NCBI RefSeq assembly: GCF_900115775.1
Contig: NZ_FOXS01000001.1
Span: 868,001-932,000, forward strand
Reading direction: 5' to 3'
Length of the DNA stretch: 64,000 bases
From: Hymenobacter arizonensis
Lineage (GTDB): Bacteria > Bacteroidota > Bacteroidia > Cytophagales > Hymenobacteraceae
Numbering within the stretch: the first letter of the stretch is position 1; every line of letters begins with the position of its first letter. The position numbers were made by a program, and so were the translations under genes. This document shows, one piece after another, positions 53,819-63,608 of the stretch. The notes beneath the pieces are model-generated. The model worked only from the letters and a program-made list of their open reading frames with translations, did not search any database and was not told where the DNA came from.

Positions 53819-54163
53819 TTACTTGATTTTCTCAACGATGCCCTGGAAGGCTGCTGGGTGGTTCAAAGCCAAGTCGGCCAGAACTTTGCGGTTCAGCTCG
53901 ATGCCAGCCTTTTTCAAGCCACCCATCAATTGCGAGTAAGACAAACCGTGCTCACGAGCACCGGCGTTGATACGCTGAATCCAGAGAGCACGGAACTCGC
54001 GCTTCTTTACTTTACGGTCGCGGTAGGCGTACAAGAGGCCTTTTTCAACGGCGTTCTTGGCTACGGTCCACACGTTTTTGCGACGGCCATAGTAGCCTTT
54101 CGCCAAACGCATGATTTTCTTACGACGGTGGCGCGAGGCCACGTGGTTGACACTTCTTGGCAT
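53819..54163 (-). CDS. rplT: 50S ribosomal protein L20
   Basis: [20 protein letters not shown] and [20 protein letters not shown] are the standard L20 start, and [20 protein letters not shown] the conserved centre. The length is 114 residues. L20 binds 23S rRNA early in assembly and in many bacteria represses the infC-rpmI-rplT mRNA. Last gene of that operon; 164 bases after rpmI, a gap filled by a word repeat. Confidence 0.97.
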   Translation of the reverse strand: MPRSVNHVASRHRRKKIMRLAKGYYGRRKNVWTVAKNAVEKGLLYAYRDRKVKKREFRALWIQRINAGAREHGLSYSQLMGGLKKAGIELNRKVLADLALNHPAAFQGIVEKIK

Positions 54164-54236
54164 AACCTGAGGAGTTTTTGGCAGCCGGCGCCCAGCGTCT
54201 GCTGAAGCTTACAATTGCGGCCGGAAGCCTGGTGTA

Positions 54237-54331
54237 TTAATTAGTGATGGGTAATTGGTAATTAATAATTAGCGAAAAAGAATAAGTGCATTAGGCACAG
54301 TTCTCAATTGCTATTTTTGATTACTAATTAA
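54237..54331. repeat. Mosaic repeat of TTAATTAGT / GGTAATT words
   Basis: TTAATTAGTGAT at 54237-54248 pairs with ATTACTAATTAA at 54320-54331 at 11 of 12 positions; GGTAATTGGTAATTAATAAT follows the left arm. The right arm includes the rpmI stop codon (54328-54330). Confidence 0.65.
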
Positions 54332-54522
54332 AAGTTAAGCATCTGACGCACGCGGTTCATGTCGGCGCTGCTCACCAAACCGGTTTTGGTCAGGTTACGC
54401 TTTTGCTTAGTGGTCTTCTTGGTCAGAATGTGTGATTTGAAGGCGTGCTTCCGCTTCACCTTGCCCGTTCCGGTGAGCGCGAAGCGCTTCTTGGCACCGG
54501 ATTTCGTCTTTACTTTTGGCAT
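54328..54522 (-). CDS. rpmI: 50S ribosomal protein L35
   Basis: From ATG 54522 the 64-residue product [20 protein letters not shown] and [20 protein letters not shown] is L35. The longer open frame running to 54759 overlaps infC in another frame and is not used. Part of infC-rpmI-rplT. Confidence 0.95.
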   Translation of the reverse strand: MPKVKTKSGAKKRFALTGTGKVKRKHAFKSHILTKKTTKQKRNLTKTGLVSSADMNRVRQMLNF

Positions 54523-54530
54523 TGTAATAG

Positions 54531-54567
54531 GGTTGGAGGGTTGGTTGTTGATTGTTGATTGCTCACT
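54531..54567. repeat. Short-word repeat GGTTGTTGATTGTTGATTG
   Basis: TTGTTGA occurs twice back to back within GGTTGG/GATTG surroundings in the 82-base gap between infC and rpmI. Confidence 0.45.
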
Positions 54568-54604
54568 GACCGGGGGTCGGGAAGCCATCTTCAACCGGTA
54601 AAAT

Positions 54605-55288
54605 CTATTCGTTGTCAGCGGCGGCGTCGGTGGTTGCCGGTGCTTCTTCGGAGGTCTTTTCTTTCGCTTCAGCGGGCTTAGCTGCCTTCTTCTCAGCCTT
54701 CGCGTCCGGAGCAGCTGGCTTGTTGGCTGGCTTGGCAACGGCAGCAGCTTTGGGAGCAAGGTAAAGGAACATGCGCTTGCCTTCGAGCTTGGGCAGCTGC
54801 TCTACTTTGGCAAGGTCCTCAAGGGCCTGGGCAAACTTGAGCAGCAGAATTTCGCCACGCTCTTTAAACACGATGCTACGACCCACAAAGTGCACGTAGC
54901 TCTTGATTTTAGCACCTTCGCGCAAAAACTCCTGGGCGTGCTTCACCTTAAAGGCAAAGTCGTGCTCATCGGTGTTGGGACCGAAGCGAATCTCTTTGAG
55001 AACAACTTTGGTTTGTTTGGCCTTCAGCTCGCGGGTTTTCTTCTTCTGCTCGTACTTAAATTTCGAGTAGTCGATGACACGGCAAACGGGCGGCGTGGCC
55101 GTGGGCGAAATCTCAACGAGGTCAAGATTCTGGTCCTGGGCCATTTTGCGGGCTTGGTCGGTTGGGTAAACGCCTTGTTCGACGTTGTCGCCTACCAGGC
55201 GCACTTCGCGGGCCAGGATTTTTTGGTTGATTTTGAACGGCTCTTCCACCTGCTGGCGGGGCACGTACCGACGGTTCGGGGCTGCTAT
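54605..55288 (-). CDS. infC: Translation initiation factor IF-3, probable AUA start
   Basis: IF-3 binds the 30S subunit and checks start codons. [20 protein letters not shown] opens the N-domain; [20 protein letters not shown] is the linker and [20 protein letters not shown] the C-domain; a Lys/Ala/Pro-rich tail of about 50 residues follows. The frame upstream of GTG 55264 reads IAAPNRRYV back to ATA 55288, with a TAG six codons before it. AGGAGGAGGA lies 7 bases before ATA and nothing comparable precedes GTG 55264, so ATA is the best start. IF-3 rejects such codons, which gives autoregulation. 227 residues. Confidence 0.92.
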   Translation of the reverse strand: MAAPNRRYVPRQQVEEPFKINQKILAREVRLVGDNVEQGVYPTDQARKMAQDQNLDLVEISPTATPPVCRVIDYSKFKYEQKKKTRELKAKQTKVVLKEIRFGPNTDEHDFAFKVKHAQEFLREGAKIKSYVHFVGRSIVFKERGEILLLKFAQALEDLAKVEQLPKLEGKRMFLYLAPKAAAVAKPANKPAAPDAKAEKKAAKPAEAKEKTSEEAPATTDAAADNE

Positions 55289-55295
55289 GGTTTGG

Positions 55296-55305
55296 TCCTC
55301 CTCCT
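55296..55305 (-). promoter_or_regulatory. Strong Shine-Dalgarno of infC
   Basis: AGGAGGAGGA, 7 bases before ATA 55288. It decides the start of infC and is unusual here, since other genes in the window lack such a sequence. Confidence 0.75.
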
Positions 55306-55410
55306 AAAAAAGTGGCGGGAAATGAGATTCTGGGCGGTTTAGGCCGGTTAGGGCCTGGCAATCAGGGGGCAAATATCGGTATTTATCTTGGTAAACGCAA
55401 GGAAAGCTAT

Positions 55411-55517
55411 AAGCTTCAAGACACAAGCCGCAAACTATTGACTCTAACAGCCTAACAAAAGGGTGTTTGCGCACATAATTAAGGCGTTTGTGGCTTGAAG
55501 CTCAACGTTTGCGGTTT
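55411..55517. repeat. Mosaic repeat of AGCTTCAAGCC / CCGCAAAC words
   Basis: AGCTTCAAGACACAAGC (55412-55428) pairs with GTTTGTGGCTTGAAGCT (55486-55502) at most positions; CCGCAAAC (55428-55435) recurs inverted as GTTTGCGG at 55508-55515, touching the thrS stop codon. Confidence 0.65.
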
Positions 55518-57450
55518 ACATGGCTTCTACCACCTGGCTTTGCACGCTCTTCACGAACGCATCTAGCGGCATGGACCCAAGGTCACCTTCGCCGTGCTTA
55601 CGCACGGAGATGATGTTGTCCTGAGCTTCTTTCTCACCAACTACCAAGAGGTAAGGAATTTTGCTCATTTCCGCATCGCGGATTTTGCGACCAATGCGTT
55701 CGTCGCGGGCATCTACCGTGCCGCGCAGCTCACGCTGCTCGAGTTGCGCTTTCACCTCGTTGGCATAGTCGATGTACTTATCCGAAATAGGCAGTACAAT
55801 GAACTGCTCGGGGGTGAGCCAAAGCGGGAAATTGCCAGCGCAGTGCTCGATAAGTACGGCCACAAAGCGCTCCAGGGAACCGAATGGGGCGCGGTGCAAC
55901 ATTACGGGGCGCTGGCGGGAGTTGTCGGAAGCAACGTACTCGAGGTCGAAACGCTCGGGCAGGTTGTAGTCGACCTGAATAGTGCCAAGCTGCCAGCGGC
56001 GGCCGAGGGCGTCGCGCACCATGAAGTCCAGCTTGGGCCCGTAGAAGGCTGCTTCGCCCAATTCGGTTACCGTGGGCAGGCCTTTTTCAGCGGCAGCCTC
56101 CTGAATGGCCGCTTCGGCCAAAGCCCAGTTCTCATCGGAGCCAATGTACTTAGTTTTGTTCTCGGGGTCGCGCAGGCTGATTTGGGCCGTGTAGTTTTCA
56201 AAACCAAGGTTTTTGAAGACGTACAGCACCAAGTCAATTACCTTCTTAAACTCCTCCTTTACTTGGTCGGGCCGGCAGAAGATGTGGGCGTCGTCCTGGG
56301 TGAAGCCCCGTACGCGCGTCAGGCCGTGCAGCTCGCCCGATTGCTCGTAACGGTATACTGTACCGAACTCGGCGTAGCGCACGGGCAGGTCGCGGTAGCT
56401 GCGGGGCTCGGTTTTATATATTTCGCAGTGGTGCGGGCAGTTCATCGGCTTGAGGAAGAATTCCTCGCCGGGGTTAGGCGTTTTAATGGGCTGGAAGGAA
56501 TCGGCGCCGTACTTCTCGTAGTGGCCGCTGGTCACGTACAATTCTTTGGCACCAATGTGCGGCGTAACGACGGGCTGGTAGCCGGCTTTCACTTGGGCTT
56601 TGCGCAGGAATTGCTCCAGGCGCTCCCGCAGGGCCGTGCCTTTGGGCAGCCACAAGGGCAGCCCCGCTCCTACTTTCTCCGAGAAGGCAAACAGCTTCAG
56701 CTCCTTGCCTAGCTTGCGGTGGTCGCGGCGTTTGGCTTCTTCCAGGCGCTCGAGGTACTCGGTGAGGTCTTTGGCTTTCTGGAACGTAATGCCGTAGAGG
56801 CGGGTGAGCTGCTTGTTCTTTTCATCGCCGCGCCAGTAGGCACCGGCCACATTCATAAGCTTGGCTGCCTTGATAGAACTGGTATCGGGAATGTGTGGGC
56901 CGCGGCAAAGGTCCGTGAAACCACCCTGGGTGTAGAAGGTAATTTGGCCGTCTTCGAGGTTCTCAAGCAACTCGAGCTTGTAGGGGTCCTGCTTCTCCTG
57001 GAAGTAGGCAATGGCATCGGCTTTAGAAATTTCCTGGCGGATGAAGCGGCTTTTGGTTTTAGCTAGCTCCAGCATTTTTTTCTCGATTTCAGGGAAATCT
57101 TCGCTGGAAATGCTGCGCCCCTCCCCTAAGTCTACATCGTAGTAGAAGCCGTTTTCAACGGCGGGGCCAATGGCCAGCTTCACGCCCGGGTACAGGGTTT
57201 CGAGGGCTTCGGCCATGAGGTGAGCCGAAGAGTGCCAATAGGTCGCTTTGCCAGCCTCGTCGTTCCAGGTCAGAATTTCGACTTTGGCATCTTCGGTGAG
57301 AGGACGGTGCAAGTCGCGGACTTCGCCGTTGACGCGCACGGCCAAGGCGTTGCGCGCCAAGCCTTCGCTGATGCTGTTGGCCAAGGCGTGGCCGGTGGAG
57401 CCGGGCTCGACCTGACGAACCGAGCCGTCGGGGAGGGTAATATTGAGCAT
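55516..57450 (-). CDS. thrS: Threonyl-tRNA synthetase
   Basis: From ATG 57450 ([20 protein letters not shown]) the protein has 644 residues: TGS domain (1-65), editing domain ([20 protein letters not shown], with the HxxxH zinc-like motif), class II core with motif 2 ([20 protein letters not shown] then DDAHIF) and zinc-binding [11 protein letters not shown], motif 3 ([20 protein letters not shown]), and the anticodon-binding domain ([15 protein letters not shown]). The open frame continues to 57891 but the extra part overlaps the neighbouring TPR gene and is not conserved. Confidence 0.96.
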   Translation of the reverse strand: MLNITLPDGSVRQVEPGSTGHALANSISEGLARNALAVRVNGEVRDLHRPLTEDAKVEILTWNDEAGKATYWHSSAHLMAEALETLYPGVKLAIGPAVENGFYYDVDLGEGRSISSEDFPEIEKKMLELAKTKSRFIRQEISKADAIAYFQEKQDPYKLELLENLEDGQITFYTQGGFTDLCRGPHIPDTSSIKAAKLMNVAGAYWRGDEKNKQLTRLYGITFQKAKDLTEYLERLEEAKRRDHRKLGKELKLFAFSEKVGAGLPLWLPKGTALRERLEQFLRKAQVKAGYQPVVTPHIGAKELYVTSGHYEKYGADSFQPIKTPNPGEEFFLKPMNCPHHCEIYKTEPRSYRDLPVRYAEFGTVYRYEQSGELHGLTRVRGFTQDDAHIFCRPDQVKEEFKKVIDLVLYVFKNLGFENYTAQISLRDPENKTKYIGSDENWALAEAAIQEAAAEKGLPTVTELGEAAFYGPKLDFMVRDALGRRWQLGTIQVDYNLPERFDLEYVASDNSRQRPVMLHRAPFGSLERFVAVLIEHCAGNFPLWLTPEQFIVLPISDKYIDYANEVKAQLEQRELRGTVDARDERIGRKIRDAEMSKIPYLLVVGEKEAQDNIISVRKHGEGDLGSMPLDAFVKSVQSQVVEAM

Positions 57451-57512
57451 AAAAGGGGGTAAAAGGTGCCCGTGGGGCAGAGCAGGGCGCAAGTTACGCT
57501 TCGCTCTCTGAG

Positions 57513-57539
57513 GAATTAAGAATGAAGAAGGTGGAATTG
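57513..57539. repeat. Short-word repeat GAATTAAGAATGAAGAAGG
   Basis: GAAT words occur four times in 27 bases (GAATTAAGAATGAAGAAGGT then GGAATTG) upstream of thrS. Confidence 0.35.
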
Positions 57540-57586
57540 TGGATTTTTTACTTATCCGGCATTCTTTTAGCCGGGCGCCTGCTGGG

Positions 57587-58744
57587 CTAGCCCGCGCTGG
57601 GCCTGAGTGAGGAAATGGGGCTGATTGGCTCGGGACGCGCCGGAGCCGCGGGACGGCGGTAGTAGTAGCGGGGCGCCGTTCGGAGGCTGTCGGGAAGCAG
57701 GGCTTGCACTCGCTCGTTGGTTTTCCAGACTTTAAACGTCCAGTGCGTATTGCCGGGATTTTCGGCCACCAGGCGCCGGAACTGAACCAGGGCTTCGGGT
57801 AGGCGGTTTTGGGATTCCAGCGCTTCTGCCAACAAAGCACGAGCCTGCGGAAGGCGCGGATTGCGGCGCAGGGCACGCTGCAGGTGCTCAATGACGGCAG
57901 CCGGGCGCCGTTCCCTCGCAGCGGCCATGCCCAAGCGGTAGTCGGCCCGGTACACGGTGGTGTCCAGCGCCAGGGCCCGGCGGTAGTACCACAGGGCGCT
58001 GTCGGGGCGGCCGCGCAGCTCCAGCTGACGGCCGTAGTCGTAGCTCAACAAGCCCGACGTGGTATCGAGCTTCATGCCCAGGGCAGCGTAGCGAGCCGCA
58101 TCGGCGGGCACGCGCCAGGCGTTAAGCAGAAAAGCCAGCTGGTGCAGAATTTCAGGCTGACGGGGGTCGCGCGCCAGCGCATCCTGCAGGTACTGCACGG
58201 CGGTGGAAGTGTCCGAGGTAGCAGCGTAGGCAAGGCCTTTATAGAAAAGGGCGGCGGGCTGGTCGGGGTCGAGACGGAGGGTACGGTCAAGGTTGTCGAG
58301 GGCGGCGGTATAGTTACGAGCCGCTAAGTGCGTTTCGCCCACCAGCAAAGGCAGCTCAGGCCCCGAAAAACCGTACTGAGCGGCCTGACGCGCGGCAGCC
58401 AAAGCCGCGGGCAACTGGCCTAGCGCCCGATACGTCCGGGCCTGCAAATAATACAGGCTGCCATCGGCATCATCAATCTCGAGGGCAGCAGCAACATCGG
58501 CCAGCGCGGCGTTGGGCTGGCCGGCAGCCAGCCGTAGCGTGGCCCGCCGGGCCAGCAAAGCGGTATTGCGGGGCTTGCTGGCAATGGCCCCGTTCAATTC
58601 ATCGGCCTGCACGCGCGGACCACTCTGCACCGTGGCCAGGTCTACCAACGTATCGGGGCGCTGGCTGGGCTCGGTAGAGCAGCCAACCGCCGCCAAAGCC
58701 AGCAGTGGCAACGAAGCAAAGGCTGTAAAGCGAGAAGGTGACAT
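57587..58744 (-). CDS. TPR lipoprotein
   Basis: A lipoprotein signal ([16 protein letters not shown], Cys at about 22) is followed by TPR units: [60 protein letters not shown] and [20 protein letters not shown]. The C-terminus ends in a Pro/Arg-rich stretch. The protein is expected on the inner or outer membrane facing the periplasm. 385 residues. It lies between the gene at 58855 and thrS, on the same strand as both. Confidence 0.85.
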   Translation of the reverse strand: MSPSRFTAFASLPLLALAAVGCSTEPSQRPDTLVDLATVQSGPRVQADELNGAIASKPRNTALLARRATLRLAAGQPNAALADVAAALEIDDADGSLYYLQARTYRALGQLPAALAAARQAAQYGFSGPELPLLVGETHLAARNYTAALDNLDRTLRLDPDQPAALFYKGLAYAATSDTSTAVQYLQDALARDPRQPEILHQLAFLLNAWRVPADAARYAALGMKLDTTSGLLSYDYGRQLELRGRPDSALWYYRRALALDTTVYRADYRLGMAAARERRPAAVIEHLQRALRRNPRLPQARALLAEALESQNRLPEALVQFRRLVAENPGNTHWTFKVWKTNERVQALLPDSLRTAPRYYYRRPAAPARPEPISPISSLRPSAG

Positions 58745-58854
58745 TAAAGAGGCAGCAAATCGCTACAAAGAAAGAACGTACGACGCGAGCCGTTTTGGGA
58801 TGCCCAACAATTCACCAGCTAGAACACGCACCACCTCAAATGGTGCCAGCTGCG

Positions 58855-59850
58855 CTACTCAGGTTTTTTGCTAGCCTCCACCGGCGGGCGGGTTGCCTCC
58901 TGCTCTGGTTGGGCAGCAGGTGGTGAGCTACGGGCCAGCCGTCTCTGCCGGCGGGCATCGGCACGAACTAAGACGGGCAGCATTTGGCGGCACAGGCGGC
59001 TCAGCACCAAGTCCTCGCTGGTGATGGCTGGAATTTTGACAGCTTCCTTTAATACCTCGATGGCCCGGCGGCGGCGCCCCTGGTAGTTGCACATTCTGGC
59101 CAAATCGTAACTAATCTGCAGGTTTTGATGAGCCAGGCCGTGTGCTGTTTCCATGGATTCGAGGGCGGTGCGGCTGTCGCCGCCGTTGGGCACGCCACCA
59201 AGCGTTAGCTTACTATAAAGCCGCTCCAACACGTTGTAGTGCGCTACCCGGTATTGCCAGCGGCCTAGCAACTGCCACGCCTCGGGGTCACTGGGGCGAC
59301 GCTGCGCAGCCAGGTACACGTGCGAGCGCAAGTCGCGGAAGGCCACCAAGCGGGCGCCAGCATTGTATAAAGTAGCCTGATTGAATAATGCCAAAGCAAC
59401 GGCGTAGTTGCTTTCTCCGCCTTCTGGCTGCAAAAGCAAAGCCCGGTCAGCGTATTGGCGGGCGGCATCGAAGTATGCGGCTTTTCGGGTTTCGTCGGAA
59501 TAGCGCCGCCCTATTTTCACGCTTAGCGCGGTAGCCTGGCACAAGGCCAAATAGTGGTTTGGCGCTTTCTTGATGATTTCCTGATATACCGCCAGGGCTT
59601 CGGATTCTTTGAACGCATTTGCGAGAGTAGAAGCTTGCAACAGCATCATCCGTACTTCGGGCGAGTCGGGGACAGAAGTTGCGGGCGCCCGGTGCACTGT
59701 TGAGACAATGGGCTTGAGCCTGTGAGGATGTGCTTGCCCTGATGCGTGGTTCCCTCCCATACCACCCAGCAGGCATACTCCAAGCAGCCACCTTCGCCAC
59801 AGCTTAGGTGAAGAAGCAAGGCGCCCCCGCAGTGAAAAGAAAACACGCAT
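58855..59850 (-). CDS. Exported helical-repeat protein, TPR/RMD1-like
   Basis: From ATG 59850 (MRVFFSLRGRLASSPKLWRR) the 331-residue product has an N-terminal hydrophobic export signal (WLLGVCLLGGMGGNHASGQA). Helical repeats follow: QASTLANAFKESEALAVYQE, YADRALLLQPEGGESNYAVA and PSDPEAWQLLGRWQYRVAHY. This last part recalls the RMD1-like TPR proteins (WQYRVA, LER.LGGVPNG). The tail is Pro/Ala/Glu-rich. Function unknown; a scaffold role is possible. It is 110 bases upstream of the TPR lipoprotein gene. Confidence 0.75.
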   Translation of the reverse strand: MRVFFSLRGRLASSPKLWRRWLLGVCLLGGMGGNHASGQAHPHRLKPIVSTVHRAPATSVPDSPEVRMMLLQASTLANAFKESEALAVYQEIIKKAPNHYLALCQATALSVKIGRRYSDETRKAAYFDAARQYADRALLLQPEGGESNYAVALALFNQATLYNAGARLVAFRDLRSHVYLAAQRRPSDPEAWQLLGRWQYRVAHYNVLERLYSKLTLGGVPNGGDSRTALESMETAHGLAHQNLQISYDLARMCNYQGRRRRAIEVLKEAVKIPAITSEDLVLSRLCRQMLPVLVRADARRQRRLARSSPPAAQPEQEATRPPVEASKKPE

Positions 59851-60039
59851 AGCGGCAAAGAAACACGGCACTAGTGTAAACGCCTGGCTGGCCCGTTAAA
59901 TTCAAGCTTAGTCTAGCCGCAGGGGCGGGCTAAGCGCCTTGCCTATCAGCTGAAACGTGCGGGCCGCGGGTCGGAATCCGCATACCCATGAACTCCTGAG
60001 TAAGCAGACTCTAGCCCGCGGCACGCACGCTTGTATTTC

Positions 60040-63000
60040 CTAAAAAAGGCCTAGCTGCGCCTTGGGCCGCTTCAGCAACTCGCGCGCCTGGGCTACTTCC
60101 TCGGCAGTAACATCGACGGAGCCAGCAGACTCCGGTCGTTCGACGGCCGTGGCAGCGCCGGCATTTTCACTTGCCTTGGGCAGCGCCACGGCCACCCGCT
60201 TTTTCGGCACTTCGCGGCGTTGGGGCTCGGGGCCTTCGTCGGTGAGCATGGCCAAGGCGTGAATTTTGAAGTAGTTGAGCTTGTTGCCCATGGCCTTCCA
60301 GCCCTTCACGTCAATAAATTCGTGCAAGCTGATTTTCTCGGTCTCCTTATCGGCTTTCTTGTCTTTCTGAACTTTCAGTTCCGCCACCGGCTCGGGGTTA
60401 GCCGTGACGGCCAATAGCTTCGAGCCCTTGGTTTCGGAGATGAAGGTGAAGCGTTTTTCGAGGGTGCTGGTTTCGATTTTGAAACGCTTCACGTAGTGAA
60501 GCTTGGTTTCGCCGTCCATGTACACCGCCGACAACACCGTTTCCGGCTCGTGCTTGCGCAGGAGCAGGATGTTGGGCACATCGTAGTGGTTAGTCGGGTT
60601 GGGCGCGGTCAGTTCGTAGCTGCCGTCTTTGAACACCACCAACACCGTATTCTCGGTGTCGAAGGTGCCCAGGTAGCGGCCGTGACCAGCCGTGTTGAGG
60701 CGGCCCACTACGCTGTCAAAGAAGATTTCGCGGCCACCCAAGGTGGAGTCGCCCAACGTTTTTTGGGTGATTTTTTTGATGGGCTGCTTGGTGACGATGT
60801 TGCCCATAGAGCCCTTGCCCTTGATGGCCAATTCGGCAAAGTCGAAGTCAAACTGCTTTACCCGCGCAGGGGCCTTATCGCTGAGCTGAATGCTCACGAT
60901 TTCGGACTCGGAATTGGGGTTAGCCGTGAGGTAAAGGGTTTTGGTGCCCTTAGTGCCCTTGGTGAGGTCGTAGGTTTTGTCGCGGGTGATGCCCGACACC
61001 AAGAAGCGCTTGGCGAAGCTGATGCCTGAGGCACCATCGAGGTACACCATGTTGTACACCAGCCGGTCGTCGTTTTTATTATAAACGCCAACATGCAGAA
61101 TGTCCTTACCCACAAAGGTTTTCTCAGCAATTTTAGTTACAGTGAACGTGCCATCGCGCCGGATGGCAATGATGTCGTCCAAGTCGGAGCAGTCGCAGAT
61201 GGTAACCGCATTCTCGTCCTTTTTCAGGCCGTAGCCTACAAAACCATCCTGGTAGTTCACGTAGAGCTTCTGGTTGGCCACGGCCACTTTCTGGGCCGTC
61301 ACCACGTCGAAAGTGCGGAGCTGGGTTTTGCGCTCGCGGCCTGCGCCGTATTTTTTCAGCAGGCCCTCGAAGTAATTGATGGCGTAGCGGGTCAGGTTGG
61401 CGAGGTGGTCGGCTACCTCGGCCAGTTCGGCTTCTAGGCGCTGAATGTACTCGTCGGCTTTAAACCCGTCGAACTTCGAGATGCGCTTGATGCGGATTTC
61501 GGTCAGGCGCGTGAGGTCATCTTCCGTAATGGGGCGGCGGAGCAGGATGCGCTGGTCGTCGGCCTTGGCCTTCTCCCCTTCGATGCGCACGAATTTCTTC
61601 AGACCCTTGTCGATGGTCTCCAGAATTTCGGGCCAAGTCTCGCACTCCTCAATTTTGCGGTAAATGCGGTTCTCGATGAATATCTTCTCCAGCGAGGCGT
61701 TGTGCCACTTCTCCCACAGCTCGTCCTGGCGGATTTCCAGCTCGCGCTCCAGCAGGCGCACCGTAGCCTTGGTGCTTTGGCGCAGCACGTCCTCCACACC
61801 CACAAAGCGGGGCTTATCGTCGATGATGACGCAGGTGTTGGGCGAGATGCTGATTTCGCAGTCGGTGAAAGCGTACAGCGCATCCATGGTCAAGTCGGGC
61901 GAGACGCCAGTCGGCAGCTGCACCTGAATTTCCACGTCGGCGGCCGTGTTGTCGACCACCTTCTTAATCTTGATTTTGTTGGCTTCCGAGGCCTTCACGA
62001 TGCTTTCCATCAGCGCCGTAGTCGTGGAGCCGTAGGGAATGTCGCGAATCACCAACAGAGTCTTATCAACCTTCTCGATGGTGGCACGAAGGCGAATTTT
62101 GGCCCCGCGCATGCCCGAGTTGTAGTTGGTGACGTCGCACAAGCCGCCCGTCGAAAAGTCCGGAAACAGCTGCACTTCGCGGCCCCGCAGCACGTCAATG
62201 CTGGCCTTGCACAACTCGCGGAAGTTGTGGGGCATAATCTTGGTGCTCAAGCCCACAGCAATGCCTTCGACGCCCTGCGCGAGCAGTAGCGGGAATTTTA
62301 CGGGCAGCGTGGTGGGCTCGCGCTTGCGGCCGTCGTAGCTAAGCTGCCACTCGGTAGTGTCGGGGTTGAACACCACGTCGATGGCAAACTTGGAAAGGCG
62401 CGCTTCAATGTAGCGAGCTGCGGCGGCGCCGTCGCCGGTGCGCACGTCACCCCAGTTGCCCTGGGTTTCGATAAGCAAGTCTTTCTGGCCCAGGTTCACT
62501 ATAGCATCACCTATGCTGGCATCACCGTGGGGGTGGTACTGCATGGTCTGGCCGATGACGTTCGCCACCTTGTTGAAGCGGCCATCGTCCATCTCCTTCA
62601 TGGCATGCAGAATGCGCCGCTGCACTGGCTTCAGGCCGTCTTCAATGGCTGGTACGGCCCGCTCCAGAATTACGTACGATGCGTAGTCCAGAAACCAGTT
62701 CTGGTACATGCCCTTCACTGTGGCAACGTCGTGAATGGTTTCGCCGGGGGCGAACTTGGGCTCTTCCTCGGTTTCGGGCTCGGGCACAGTATCAATTGCG
62801 AGGTGCACCGTAGGGGTTGCCCCGAACAAGTCCGCCGCAACCTCAGCCGCAGTGGTGGCCGCGTCAGAAGTCACCAATTCGTCGGCTGCTTCCGCTTGTT
62901 GGGCAGCTGCCTCAGCGGCAAAACTGGGAGCTTCTTCCGTGTCGGCATCGGCAGCGGGCGAGAAGGCGGAAAGGTCAAAATCCACCGAATCGCCCGACTG

Positions 63001-63051
63001 CAGGAAATTTTGGTCGGGAAGTTCGGAAGCGGGAGTATCGAGAGTAGCCAC
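60040..63051 (-). CDS. parC: DNA topoisomerase IV subunit A, with long acidic N-terminal extension
   Basis: The type IIA breakage domain starts near residue 110 (MYQNWFLDYASYVILERAVP then AIEDGLKPVQRRILHAMKEM), continues with QYHPHGDASIGDAIV, and has the catalytic Tyr214 in AAARYIEARL. The C-terminal region is a long and divergent pinwheel, as in other Bacteroidota ParC proteins. The protein decatenates chromosomes together with ParE, which is not in the window. The first 105 residues, before the core, are Ala/Glu/Asp-rich with no motif (for example EAAAQQAEAADELVTSDAAT). The start is GTG 63051; no good internal start lies nearer the core. 1003 residues. Confidence 0.93.
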   Translation of the reverse strand: MATLDTPASELPDQNFLQSGDSVDFDLSAFSPAADADTEEAPSFAAEAAAQQAEAADELVTSDAATTAAEVAADLFGATPTVHLAIDTVPEPETEEEPKFAPGETIHDVATVKGMYQNWFLDYASYVILERAVPAIEDGLKPVQRRILHAMKEMDDGRFNKVANVIGQTMQYHPHGDASIGDAIVNLGQKDLLIETQGNWGDVRTGDGAAAARYIEARLSKFAIDVVFNPDTTEWQLSYDGRKREPTTLPVKFPLLLAQGVEGIAVGLSTKIMPHNFRELCKASIDVLRGREVQLFPDFSTGGLCDVTNYNSGMRGAKIRLRATIEKVDKTLLVIRDIPYGSTTTALMESIVKASEANKIKIKKVVDNTAADVEIQVQLPTGVSPDLTMDALYAFTDCEISISPNTCVIIDDKPRFVGVEDVLRQSTKATVRLLERELEIRQDELWEKWHNASLEKIFIENRIYRKIEECETWPEILETIDKGLKKFVRIEGEKAKADDQRILLRRPITEDDLTRLTEIRIKRISKFDGFKADEYIQRLEAELAEVADHLANLTRYAINYFEGLLKKYGAGRERKTQLRTFDVVTAQKVAVANQKLYVNYQDGFVGYGLKKDENAVTICDCSDLDDIIAIRRDGTFTVTKIAEKTFVGKDILHVGVYNKNDDRLVYNMVYLDGASGISFAKRFLVSGITRDKTYDLTKGTKGTKTLYLTANPNSESEIVSIQLSDKAPARVKQFDFDFAELAIKGKGSMGNIVTKQPIKKITQKTLGDSTLGGREIFFDSVVGRLNTAGHGRYLGTFDTENTVLVVFKDGSYELTAPNPTNHYDVPNILLLRKHEPETVLSAVYMDGETKLHYVKRFKIETSTLEKRFTFISETKGSKLLAVTANPEPVAELKVQKDKKADKETEKISLHEFIDVKGWKAMGNKLNYFKIHALAMLTDEGPEPQRREVPKKRVAVALPKASENAGAATAVERPESAGSVDVTAEEVAQARELLKRPKAQLGLF

Positions 63052-63212
63052 GGGGAAAACGAAAGAAGTCGGCGAACTGCCGTCAAAAATACCGGAATGC
63101 GCGCGGAGCGCAATAAATTACAATTCCTTAGGAAGGCGGAAAGTTCCCAAGATTTTTAGCGAAGCGAGCGTTGCATTCGGCACGGACACAAACCGAAAAC
63201 AAGCCTATGCCC

Positions 63213-63243
63213 CAAATTAAGGCAATATTTTGGTCAATTGCAA
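63213..63243 (-). promoter_or_regulatory. Weak candidate parC promoter
   Basis: Minus strand TTG (63243-63241), 20-base spacer, TTAATTTG (63220-63213; one mismatch to TAnnTTTG). Confidence 0.3.
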
Positions 63244-63314
63244 GCTAAAAGTAATAGCCAAAAGCACAAGCCTACTAGTAGCAAAAAGCTCATCAATTAG
63301 CACATATTACCCAA

Positions 63315-63349
63315 AACGAAAAAAGCCCGAGCCAAGGGCCCGGGCTTTT
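63315..63349 (-). terminator. Terminator downstream of the histidine kinase gene
   Basis: AAAAGCCCGGGCC pairs with GGCTCGGGCTTTT (one mismatch) followed by TTCG on the minus strand; A/T runs on both sides. It is 260 bases after the kinase stop. Confidence 0.65.
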
Positions 63350-63608
63350 CCGTGGAATGTGCCGACTAGTCTACCCCTAGGCGGCGGTTCAAACCTACGG
63401 AAAAAATAATAGACAGCAAAACCTTAACAATTCGGTAATCGCATTTCTAGCAATGCAATGCAGGCTTTCACAGAGGAATTGCGGTTAATATTCAATTTTA
63501 TCGGCGCTGTAATGATGCATCGTTTTGAGTGTCTGGGCACATAAGATGCAAAGCAAAAAGAGGTAGCTTGCTTAATTCAAAATTAAAAATATTCATTTAT
63601 TTCGATAA

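Larger units (their letters stand above)
63052..63608. other. Intergenic region between parC and the histidine kinase
   Basis: About 557 bases, AT-rich towards 63608, without a gene I can support. It contains a weak parC promoter candidate (63213-63243) and the terminator at 63315-63349. Confidence 0.5.

Noticed and set aside
54523..54759. N-terminal extension of rpmI
   Set aside because: It overlaps infC and consists of Pro/Arg-rich out-of-frame translation; L35 starts at 54522.
55594..56712. 372-codon plus-strand frame
   Set aside because: Antisense shadow of thrS.
57451..57891. N-terminal extension of thrS by 147 codons
   Set aside because: It overlaps the TPR lipoprotein gene in another frame and precedes the conserved TGS-domain start.
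63350..63608. Possible small RNA or gene downstream of the histidine kinase
   Set aside because: No hairpin plus T-run, promoter or open frame of note was found.
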